From Gautieria morchelliformis (lineage: Eukaryota > Basidiomycota > Agaricomycetes > Gomphales > Gomphaceae), in the NCBI GenBank assembly GCA_015179125.1, contig WHVA01000180.1:124001-188000 (forward strand): a stretch of 64,000 nt of DNA, given 5' to 3'. Shown piece by piece: positions 20,977 to 31,051 of the stretch. The position numbers and the translations under genes were made by a program. Within the stretch, counting starts at the first letter, position 1; every line of letters begins with the position of its first letter. The notes under the pieces are model-generated. The model ran no database searches, had not been told where the DNA came from, and saw only the letters and a list, made by a program, of their open reading frames with translations.

Positions 20977-23252
20977 ATGCTCGGGATTGCTCTTATTCTA
21001 CTTTTCATTTCTGCTGCCACATGTTCAAGCATAAGTACAATATTTAATTCGAGATCTTGCACGGAGAACTTATATCTGCGTCCAGTCAGTAACAAGTACA
21101 TTCCATTGTCCGCCCCTCTTCCCAATGGAACGATGGCGTTACAGGTGAACTGTTCACTTTCAGTGGATGCTCAGATGAAAGTACGAACCAGCAATGAAGT
21201 GCCCAGGGCCGTATCCGCCATCCAACTCAGACCCATGTAGGATTGGAATTCGTGGCTGCTGTTCGAACGATGAAATCCTGGGGTTTGTGCTTTCATCGCA
21301 ATGCTGGTATGAGGGAGTGGAACGTGATGAGATATGGGCAATTTTCCAATACGATCTCAACCGTAACGTCGTCTGTCGCAAATTGCCACTTTGCAGAAGC
21401 CTCTGATATTTGGCTGTACTAGAGCAAATAGCCTTGTGCCGTTTTGATGGCCACAGTGCTATAAATGTACAAATCCTGCTTACACCGAATGCTTCGGCTA
21501 TCCTGGACAGTATGAATCGATCAGATGAACGTGTGTGAAACCCATTAATTTTCTTGTTTCCCTCTTCATCTGCTTAGTCCGGACCTTTTGCAGAGCTGAG
21601 GCAACAGCAGGCCATATACCGTGCACTACAGATAATCGGCGGTCACATTGGACTTCCCATCCTCCTCCTTTTCTCTATCTTTTCGAAAACGGCGCAACGG
21701 GATCTGACATTTCTTAACTTTTGTTTCACGTGGATATTTTCCAGCGTAACTTTCTCTTTCGGGTGAGTCAAATGCTTGTCGTATTTCGAGTCACAGTACT
21801 TCACTACGGGACACGGCAGACTATACCGTTTGGGACCAGCAATTTTAAGGGCTGGGGGCCGTCTTCCATTCATCCACTCCGACCAGGAGTGCTTGAACCA
21901 GGCAGCACTTGTCTCCGGAGCTCAGGCGATGTCAGATACAGCCATGTGTGCACTGATTGTTCAGGTAGCTTTGTTCTTCTGTCGTCGTGACGAGTACACA
22001 ACTCAGACACACATAGCTTTGGTTTGATTTCAGAGCTGCTATTCATGCTCGTAGTCCCAAACAAATTCGATGGACGAGAGCTACGGTAGATCTCATTTGT
22101 AGTCACCTGTCATTGGTATTTACTTTCTTCACTACAACAGCTTCTAGCAGTGCCTTACGTGGCTCTACTGGCGTTCTCGTTGCCGGCTCTCGGCGCTAGC
22201 GCTAACTTCGTCAGGCCTAATTGCTTCTACGGCTAAGCCTCCTCTGATTTTGAATCTATTTTCAGGATCCACCTACAAGATTAATTGCCTCCGAGACAAA
22301 TTTTTATTGTATGTTACTTGATAAGCCCACCCTGTGAGCACTTTCCATGCCTTCATTTGGACTTTGCAAACCGACTACAACCTCCACAGCCGTATCTCTC
22401 CTCACACCTTGTGAGTACTTCCCACACCTTCATCTAGACTTGGTAAAACGACTGCGACCTCCACAGCCTTATCTCTCGGTACACCGTATTGCTCTCCATC
22501 TTGATTGTCACGCTCATATTTGATGGTAAGTTGACCCTCACTGTGGTGCTTCCCTAATATGTTTCAAAGCGTGCACAATCCACATTCTGTACCGCCGTTG
22601 GCGTTTTTTGAAACGGGTTGGAGTGAAGGGACTTGAAGTACCACTCTCTGTTGCCGTTCGTGTCGTCATCTTTTGCGCGTATCGCCTTGTGGTAGCTGTG
22701 TATGTTCCTCTCCTTATATGCTGTCCCTGTGTCCTGTGTCTGATCATTTGAATGGATATCCGTTCGGCTACATACCGACTTGCCAACATGAAAGAGCCTA
22801 CGTGGCAACTATGCTTACAACCCAGGGAATCAGTGTCCTTAGTGGCTCGAATGGAGTTTCTTCTAGCATCCCTGTATGGGTCGACATGCTGCAAGCCGGA
22901 AGTGCGTTTTGGCGGTCATCGTGCTATAGTGTACTAGTGCTCACGAGCTCCAACTGTCATAGCCCCTCTCTTTGCCTTTCTTATCTTTGGCACGAGCAAG
23001 GTGAGCATTGTTGTTGTAGTAATTCCGTAGCTGGAGTTGCTATCTCAGGGATTTCTTAACGCCTTGATGTTTTGGAGATGGTTCAACCCCATTCTCGCTA
23101 TTTCGATGTGGCGTCGCAGAAGGTCTTCAGTCACACCAAGGGGATCCAATGAGTGCGGAGAGGCTGTCGATCACAAGAGTGTGGTCTCGGACGATATCGC
23201 ATTGGATATTAAGCAAGAAACGAAGAGTACTGATGAGTGTTTGCCCCTGTAG
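20977..23252 (+). pseudogene. 7TM family copy F, near-complete, one frameshift
   Basis: Starts MLGIALILLFISAAT (signal peptide) and follows the 13-exon plan of gene B: ectodomain CPGPYPPSNSDPCRIGIRG, CCSNDEIL, TM1 exon IIGGHIGLPILLLF, TM3 exon YRLGPAILRAGG, TM4 exon LALLAFSLPALGASANF-like, exon 9 FYCMLLDKPTL, TM5 LLSILIVTLIFD and tail EFLNALMFWRWFNPIL. In the TM6 exon, around 22710, the frame slips after VAVYVP (one base fewer than B, G and H in the CCTTTCCCCATATG stretch), so the frame is lost before TM7. Everything else looks sound, so the inactivation appears recent, or it is an assembly error. Intron 9 contains a duplicated segment (see findings). Confidence 0.75.
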
Positions 23253-23559
23253 TTTTTCTTTTCAATTTGTTTTAACAATTTGTTACGGTCACGATGTATT
23301 CTATCAGTTTAGTCTCATGTTGTATTCTGTGGTTCTTCCTTGTACATCTGTGTCGCCGCACATATCTGGACTTCAGTGGCAACTTTGGGGTTGCATGCAT
23401 TGTCATGGTTTCGTGACCTATGCAAGTTCTGGCCCATCGTTAGGGTCCCAGAGGAAGCAGCGAGTATCTATTCAAGGGAGTTACCAGAAGGTGGACGAGT
23501 CAAAAGAGTAGCAGAGGGAGAATACGCCAGAGAATAACCTGATAACCAAATCCAATCAA

Positions 23560-25240
23560 TAGAGATCATAAATATTTTGCCAAACACGTTAGGGAGAGCG
23601 GCGGGCGGGTGTCACTTTTTAGTGCCTCCCTGCTCGTTAGCATTGCCTGACTGTTTTTCTGGCTGCGCACCATCTGCATCTCACCGAGTGCTGACGTGGT
23701 GTATGGAGGGAAAGCAGAACGCTTGAAAGACGGGGATAACGGGAGGGCAACTGCTACACAGCTCCCCGGGACTTATCTGGAAGGGAGGGCTTGGGAAGGG
23801 CGTAACGCCCCGAGCCGGACACTGTGCAAGATGAGCCAGGGAGTTGAAGAACTCGAATCAGGGGGCGAAGTCATAAGCGTGGAGCAAGAGATGAGAGCGA
23901 AAACATGATAAGAAAAGGGCGGAGTAGGCGGATGCGATGGGAGCTAGACAGTTGCGGACGGAAGGTGGCGAGTGGTATAGTTGTGCAGCCGCTCGGGATT
24001 GGACCGAGTGCGAAAAGGAGCGAGGGAGCCAAGGCGGACCAGGCGGTAGAACGGTCTTGTGTGTGCAAAGTAACTAGCCACTGAGGGGATCTGTTGTGGG
24101 ATATATCCGTGAGATTGTATTGCCTGTGGACAATCTATGTTCGATGGCGGATGAGAGTGAAAGTAAGGCGCCTTAGGACCCGAGGATGTAAATAAACAGC
24201 AGCAGCAGCACTGTGCAGGCTAGACTATTGAAGCACCGATAAAGCACAGTAATAGGAAAACGAAAACCCAGTATAGCACGCACGATACATGAAATTATAA
24301 CAAACGAGCGGAAACGAGCACGTCCTCAGTGCATATAAAGCGGTACTCGTCGAGTTTCCTACGACCCATCCTGGCACCGCTCCATACCTCACGCCTGACA
24401 AATATTTCACGATGCTCATGCTGAGCGCCCGGTCGTCCACCCTGTATATGATGTAATTCAGCGACAGTCGGCATTTTGAGACACAGGAAGGTCGAAATAT
24501 CTGTAAGTGCCCAGCAGCCCCAGTCGTAACACGACAGCAGCATACAGGACTTGAAGCAGGGAAAACTTGCGAATAATCCGCTGCAAGCAGTGGGGTTACT
24601 GTCTTCACTCAGAAGATATCCCGGCCTGAACCAACCCAGTAGGCCTTGGAGTGCGAGTTTTGACCATTTTGGACCCTGGTGGTATGCCAAGTGACACAAT
24701 GCAGGTGTAAAACCATACGATGAGCATCGCATTTTCCATCACCGTGTGGGTAGCGGGACGCTGACGGGCTTAGAATCTTTAAGTGTGAGTAGTTGAGTGC
24801 GTCGGCCAGAGGAGTGGGAAGTGAGTCATCCATGCAGTGATTCCTTGGCACCAGAAGCTTGGAGGCCCGTGGACTCCACGTTATGCGCGCGGCCATTCCG
24901 AATGGTCGCGCGCATAAACTGTATGGCAGGAGCCGAGTCAAACTGGCTGGTGTACAGGACAGCTAGGTAGCAAGGACTCGGACATGCGAAGGGAGAGTGA
25001 GGGCGGACGCGTGGGGCGAGGCAAGCGGGGGAAGAGAGGGGAATGAGTGGCCGCAGCTTCCTTCCACGTTCACGTGTGTGGGTCATTTTGCTGTTGTGAA
25101 TGAATGCAGCGCGTGAGACTCACTCACCTCGTATAAAAATACATTGTGCTCGCGTCATCCGGTATACATGCTCAAGCCTACTCACTCACCACCCGGCGCC
25201 ACCTCCCTGGATCCGGGCAATTATCACTGGGTATGCGACG
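23560..25240 (+). repeat. Downstream module M, copy 2
   Basis: Follows 7TM copy F directly. Carries the same landmarks as copy 1 and ends (25185-25260) with a block that, on the minus strand, repeats the ATAATCGCC(C)...GGTGGCGCC upstream block of gene B plus ACGCGAGCACAATGTATTTT. No convincing protein is encoded. Confidence 0.6.
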
Positions 25241-25289
25241 CCAAGATCGAACTTAAGTAAAATTTAGAGTTTCTATATACGTTGACTCC

Positions 25290-25335
25290 ATACATGTCCA
25301 TAGGCGAGAAACTTTGTTTGTCTATCATTGTGTTG
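25290..25335. other. Empty target site paralogous to the LINE 1 insertion
   Basis: On the minus strand the sequence reads CACAATGATAGACAAACAAA then GTTTCTCGCCTATGGAC without interruption. The same words flank LINE 1 at 35411-35436 and 41438-41455. Confidence 0.7.
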
Positions 25336-25386
25336 TTCCTCAGGCTAGTTACACAGGGCTTTGCTTTTCTTCCCTATGCCGCAACT

Positions 25387-25985
25387 TGTAAGGGCAACCC
25401 TAGCTAGCTGTGGAGATCACACTACCACACAGCTGACAAGGGGAAATCCTAAGAGAAAAGTCTAAGGACCCCCAATGCCAGTGAGCCTGTATTATACTAC
25501 TGTAGCTGCACAACCAATGGCTCAATCACGCATCACGGTGCCCCTTGATCTGAGCCATTTTGGGCGCTTGTAACACATCACGGTGGCTTCTGAGCCTTCA
25601 ACCAGCCAGTTGCGTCATGGTATGATATATAGGGTGTACTTAATAGCTGCTTTACAGTGGCTTTTATGTGATGCTCCATCCAGAACCAGTTGGTGTAGAG
25701 CTGATTAGGTTGTCTTTTGTACACCCCCTGCCTCCTAGTCCATCTTCGGCCTCAGTCTTTCTGAGCCATATTGGGTGTCATGCATCACATGGACCCTTGA
25801 ACCATTGTCCCGGTGGAAGTTCCGTGTAATGCAAAATATCGTTGAGCCATTGGTTGTGTGGCTACAGTATGCTAGTCCGCAGCCAGGGCCAACACTTGGC
25901 ACTCGCCATCAACCCTGCATTCCCCTGACCTCCCTGACCCTTGACCCACCCTTGATGCTGCATACTTAGTACGCTGTACTACATG
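25387..25985 (-). mobile_element. LTR of family C (Gypsy chromovirus), solo, with a MITE inside
   Basis: Reverse complement of the LTR at 57907-58396, from its TGTAAGGGCAACCC end to about GATTTCTGAC, after which similarity stops. Interrupted by a MITE at 25500-25867. No internal element sequence accompanies it. Confidence 0.7.
25500..25867. mobile_element. MITE, 368 bp, TA-type target
   Basis: Termini are CTGTAGCTGCACAACCAATG (left) and, reverse-complemented from the right, CTGTAGCCACACAACCAATG; both then read GCTCAA. TA is present on both sides (25498-25499, 25868-25869), within a longer imperfect TATACTA/TATGCTA. The uninterrupted LTR at about 58205-58235 supplies the empty site. A TA target suggests Tc1/mariner relatives; non-coding. 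Confidence 0.7.
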
Positions 25986-26215
25986 AGTCGCTTGATTTCT
26001 GACTCTTGTAAATATGATTAGATAAATTGGAATAAAAGAATTCTGATTGCTCATGGAGATGGGTATCCTTCATGCACCCCTGTGTGCAATGTATGCACAT
26101 GCTGACTAAGCTCAGTGGAGTGAGTGCGTCACCACTCAGAGTAGGTCATGTGACCGAGTCGAGGAGGACCCGAAGCGTTCGCTTTTGGGTTAGTGTAGAG
26201 TAACCAGTAATAGTA

Positions 26216-26372
26216 GATTCTCAACAAAGAACTAGGGAAAACTGTCAAGAACTAAGCTCTGTAGCTATCAAACAAGTCTACAGACACTTCAGGGGGTGAA
26301 AACAGTATTTTCTGGATTATTTTATCATACATTTGTAGTAGCTATTTATACTAGAATGTTGGTAAATTCTAG
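26216..26372 (+). repeat. Module X, second copy
   Basis: Matches 14611-14790 but stands upstream of element E here. Confidence 0.6.
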
Positions 26373-26408
26373 GATTTGAAATATTGAGAGAATGGGGTGA
26401 AATACTAA

Positions 26409-26974
26409 GGCGGATGCTTGCAACTTTTTATTATATGTAGCTTCACCCATTTTATTCTCAGATTATAGAAAAGAAGACCCTGAAAGTATATGGTAATTTT
26501 ATTGTTTGGATATAAATAAATCTACTTTTGTCCCTCCCCAAGCGGCCGCTCCACCAACGAGAACCCCTCTTTTTATTTTTAAGCCTCTTCTTATTTTTTC
26601 TACCAACTTTAATATACACTATATCATTATATTAATACTCCTTTTCATATATATTACAAATATCTATCCAAGTACTATTACTTCTTACTGTACTCTAATA
26701 CTCTCTCATTATAACTATTCATACTAATCCTCCTACTCATATCTGTTAGAAGTATCTGTCCAAGTATCTATCTATACTCTATCTTGTAGTCTAATACTCT
26801 CTCATATGTATATATATCTCCGAGATGTTTAAATATATACAAAATCTTCTAATAATATCTATTATTCTCCTTATAAATACTACTATATATTCCTATATGT
26901 TGTTATTGATACTCTTGTAATATATATTATATACTCATATATGCTATATCATATGACCTTTTTGATTAACCTCC
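26409..26974 (+). mobile_element. AT-rich element E, about 566 bp
   Basis: From GGCGGATGCTTGC to GATTAACCTCC. The interior is over 70% A+T with runs of TATATA. Near-identical to 46730-47302 and, inverted, to 62926-63378. Termini GG(C/T)GG and GGAGG resemble a very short inverted repeat. Open frames inside are AT-rich noise. Confidence 0.6.
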
Positions 26975-27250
26975 CATGCACACAGTGTGATGATGGTTCT
27001 CCTGACAGCCACCCTGATAGTTGAATTTATGATCAGAGAAGACATTGGTCCATGAGAAATGAGATAGATGTTACTCAAGTAGCGCCGAGACCTGGCAAGG
27101 ACATCACTCAATCTGCTAAGCATTGGCCATTAATGACCGTTTCCATGGCATGCTCTGGCCACACCTACCACACCTACCATCCACACCATCTGTCACCCTC
27201 GACTGATGGCATTGTCTTGGGCACAGCCATGGTATGGGCCTCAGCATTTT
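26975..27250. other. No gene recognised
   Basis: Unique-looking sequence between element E and a LINE tail. No supported frame. Confidence 0.35.
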
Positions 27251-27440
27251 TTACTTTATTTTATTTTTATTTTTATAATCCAAGCTTTACGTCTTTTGGG
27301 GCAATGCCCTATGTAAGACGGTAAATACAGCTTCTATCTTATGTCTTCTCCTTCTCGCCTTTTGTTCTCTATCTCTGCTTGTGCTCTTTGGGCAAGGCCC
27401 CGAGCTTGTCCGTGCCTATATGTAGGCGAGGTGTGGATAA
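27251..27440 (-). mobile_element. LINE 3' end stub, 5'-truncated
   Basis: On the minus strand this reads the LINE 3' UTR words CCGTCTTACATAGGGCATTG, CCCCAAAAGACGT and an A-rich tail (AAAATAAAAATAAAA). It resembles the 3' end of LINE copy 2 at 47454-47620. Only about 190 bp are present. Confidence 0.7.
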
Positions 27441-28267
27441 TCATGCCTCCAAAACACCAATACTCCCCTCAGCACCCCTTTTAAAGCCAAACAGTCCAAC
27501 CCATAAACCGCATAGTAATCGACCTCCCACACTTATTTGGGCATGTAATACCCATGTGTACTTTCAGTTTGTACCCCTCAGCTGTGACACCACCTTGACA
27601 CCTTTCCCGCACCCCAACGAGTGGCAGCAGCTGCAGTCTGTTATGAAGTGAGGATCATCTGGCAATTTTCCCGTTATTTCTACTATTTTTCCTAGCCTTC
27701 TAGTTGGTATTCTTCTGCTTGTTACGCTTGTGTCACCTGTCACCATTGCTAACGCCGGTGATTGCCATTCCAGTGTTCCATGACGTTCTACCGGTTTCTA
27801 CCCCTATGACTGTCATATACAAGTAGTAGATCATTAGTTACAAACAATCCAATGGTTTTAGCCCTTCACTCCCATGAGGAGTCTGGTCGAGCGAGTTAAC
27901 AGTGTCCTCGCTAGTGTTTCGTCTCTCGCGCATTGCGCTTTGTGTCCCGTTCTGTCTATCTCTATCTCCCTTCTTATCCCTCAATTACACAGTCTACTGC
28001 CAATGTTTCGGCCCAGCCTCCAGCTGTCGGTGTGACAAATCATGATAATACGGGTACCCGGTACTCCAATGTGTTGGTTGGATGGATTAGATAATTGGAG
28101 TAGGTGTCATCATGTTCCTAAAGGGTCGGTTCTGAATTGGAAGGGATAGTTGAGTATACCACCTTTCATATTTGGGGCAGGCAATCAGATGTTATTGGCA
28201 ATCAGTGTGGCAGAAATTTTTCCAGAGTGTCTAGGGTGTTATCTCCAGAGGGGACGCTCAGCCTTAG
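27441..28267. other. No gene recognised
   Basis: A short frame near 28130-28260 gives HIWGRQSDVIGNQCGRNF, not identified. Otherwise featureless. Confidence 0.35.
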
Positions 28268-29542
28268 TGTCATGACGCGTTTATTTCCCATACTCAGAAG
28301 CTCAGTTCTCCTATTTTCTCACCCCACCTTCGTGTTCGTTCCGATCACCATTGTCATGTTTGGCAACCAACTCCCGCTGTTCGCGCCAACTACCATAGCC
28401 GCGCCGTCAAACGTACGATCGACGTCTTGGGACTGACTCGGCAGTCATCACTGGACCTACCACCTCCTCTGCTCAACCCTCTTCCGATGGTGTTCTAATA
28501 GTTGGGTTGTCATGACCTGTGTATCTCCTGCACCTTGGTATCCCCATTTTCCCTTTCGCTACTCCTCCTCAGTGTTCGCCCGGCTTCGCACTCCACCTCG
28601 ACCTCTCCTCCCCTATGTCACTTCTGTTCGCCCTTCCTTGCATTTCGCTGAACGGTTATTCGCCGCTCGCATCATTCGCCAGCAGGCACACCATCAGAAA
28701 CGATCGATACCATTCACCCAGCATGATGGTTCATCATTAACCCCATCGTCTTCTTAAATCCAACCCCATTGGGCGTTCGTATGGTCAAAGTATGTTCGCA
28801 GGACATCCCTTCCATAGGTCATGCGGAATCAACCCAGTAGACCAAGAGTCCGTGCAGGGTAGCATGTATGCGGGTCCCAAGACATGGTTTTGTCCATAAG
28901 TGCCTTCGCCACCTCTCCTCTCCGTCATTTCATGTTCTCCCTCTTCTCACATTCTATTGTACGTTTATTTCATCTATGTTGTATCACGGCTGCGCACCCC
29001 TATCCAACCCTGACTTGTGACGGCCTCTTTCCTATTCGCTGATTCCTTACGAGCATTCGATATAAGTAGTTTACATTCACATGTATATTCCCCAGTTCAA
29101 TTATCATACGTCGTTCATCTTGTGCAGCTTTGACCTCGCCGTGGTCATCATCTTAAGCCTTCTCTTGGAGATTCCCATCTTCAACTAGCAAAGGACTTAG
29201 GCATCACTGGTGAGTTCTCATACTTCATCTTCGTTACCTTAGCCTTTGAACCATTTTCTGTGCTGTTGGCAAAGGGCTCCGAAGGAGCACCTTCGCCAGC
29301 GAAGGGATTGTCGAGACTTAGACAGCCCTTCCGTGAGACCTTGCACGTTACATTGTCAAGAGTCACGGGCTATTTCGCTACGACTGTAGATAGGGTGAAC
29401 CCTGTTTAGGCAAACCCTCTTACCTTGTGAACATTCATTGGTTCACCTATTCGCCGAACGGCATACTTATTTGCACAAGTTATTCAGGCATTCGCTGTGT
29501 TCACTAATACATGATATTAACGCCTGAAAACCAATCTTGACA
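28268..29542 (+). mobile_element. Solo LTR, family A, two-headed form, 1275 bp
   Basis: TGTCATGACG...CCAATCTTGACA bounded by the exact repeat CTTAG (28263-28267 and 29543-29547). A second head, TGTCATGACCTG, starts at 28508. The outer repeat shows both heads arrived as one unit. Confidence 0.82.
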
Positions 29543-29790
29543 CTTAGCTTATACGCTCAACCCCCAGGGCGGGCTTACCACTAAGCTACCGCGGGCCCGG
29601 GCCTCAGCATACCATCAGCCGCCAGCTCTCCCCACGTGAGCCCACTGTGGGCTGTACTATCAGCGAACAGGATGTGGATCAAATTTGGAAGGAAATTGAT
29701 AATTACTGTAATGGACACAAAATATGTAGTTTCATTTCAACAAATAATCTTTTAATACTATTAACTACCCTGTGTGAAGGGGTCTACTGG

Positions 29791-30960
29791 CTAGTTTCTA
29801 TTGTATATGTGTCTTGTCTATTATATAACCCAGCCCCACACCTCCTGCATCATTCCAACCCATCATGGCCCTCCTCCTCTTGGCTGCCACCTTGAACCTT
29901 TTCAGTATAAGTAGTTGTTACGGTATGATCCATCATAAGGTTGACCGAGGTCGGGAGCGAAACCGGAGGTAAGGTCCGAGGTTACGGGGCGAGGTTTGGA
30001 TGGGGAAGTCGGAGAGGGACTAGGCTTCAGCTTATGTGCTGTGCCGACCCTATGCACGAGTCCCAACTTCGGAGGCAAACGAATAAGAGGCGAGGTTTGG
30101 CTTAAGAGGCGAGGCTTAGAAACTAACTAGGGATCGAAGTTATACGATAGTTGATTTTCAGACTGAGGAGTAGGAATGCATACAGGGGGTTTATATACAA
30201 GCGAGGGTACGAGTCAGGGGTGAACATATCAGTAGAGGTCAGGGCGAGGTCAGGGGAGCGAGGTCAGGGCGGGGTAATATATGAATGATGCGTGATGGAG
30301 CGGAATCAGTAACTAAGGGGATACAGGAATGGGATCAAGGTCGGATATGAGCTCTAGCTCTAGCTCGGGCTCGGGCGCAGGATGAGAATCATATGTACTC
30401 GGCATGAGTATCACAAGGCTTGGGCTCGGAAGAAAGTTATACTGGTAAGTAACCGGCCAAAGGCCGGGTTCTTACAGTAGTTTGCATTTGCATGTATATT
30501 CTCTAGTTCAATTATCATATGTCTACCTTGTGCACTACCTTGCCACTTGTGATCATCATCCTGAACCTCCCTTTCTAGGTTACTACCCTTTACAAAGGAC
30601 TGGGACTTCACTCATGAGTCTTCACCTCTGGCCTCCACCACTTCACCCTTCAGGGGCACACAGCACTGTTGGCAAAGGCCTCCAAAGGAGAGCCTTCACC
30701 AACAAAGGGATCATTCAAACTCAAACGACCTTTCCACTAAGCCTCACATGTTATATCGCCGAGCTGCGTGAGCCATTCGCTTCGATTGTAGACCAGGGTC
30801 CTTGACTTAGATCACCCTACACCTGACACATCTTTATGGGTTAGGCCCCTTTCGCTGAACCATGTCCTTTGCTGCACAAGGCATTCAGGTATTTGCTATG
30901 TTCGCACATCCATGATCTGCTAAAACATGATACTAAACGCCCAAAAATCCAATCTTGACA
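29791..30960 (+). mobile_element. Family A LTR, partial, with a nested LTR
   Basis: Family A words resume from about 29791 (TTCTATTGTATATGTG) and, after the insert at 29916-30476, from GTAGTTTGCATTTGCATGTA to CCAATCTTGACA at 30960. The left end is not preserved. The right end abuts the 3' flank of 7TM gene G at ATAAGG. Confidence 0.65.
29916..30476 (+). mobile_element. Solo LTR, separate family, 561 bp, nested
   Basis: TGTTACGGTATG...GGGTTCTTACA bounded by the exact 5-bp repeat GTAGT (29911-29915 and 30477-30481). Rich in GAGGTC and GGCTCGGGCTCGG words. No coding part. Confidence 0.78.
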
Positions 30961-31051
30961 ATAAGGATGAAACACAGAATACAAGATGAGACTAAACTGA
31001 TAGCATACGTCATGACCATAACAAATTGTCAAAGCAAATTGAAAAGAAAAA

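Noticed and set aside
26506-26727. 73-codon frame in AT-rich DNA
   Set aside because: Lies inside repeat E; composition-driven Ile/Tyr/Leu-rich sequence, not conserved in frame between copies.
29555-29600. tRNA-like box A on the minus strand (TAGCTTAGTGG)
   Set aside because: A box A-like word and a short D-arm-like stem are present, but no anticodon arm, T arm or box B at a proper distance; too weak for a tRNA or SINE.
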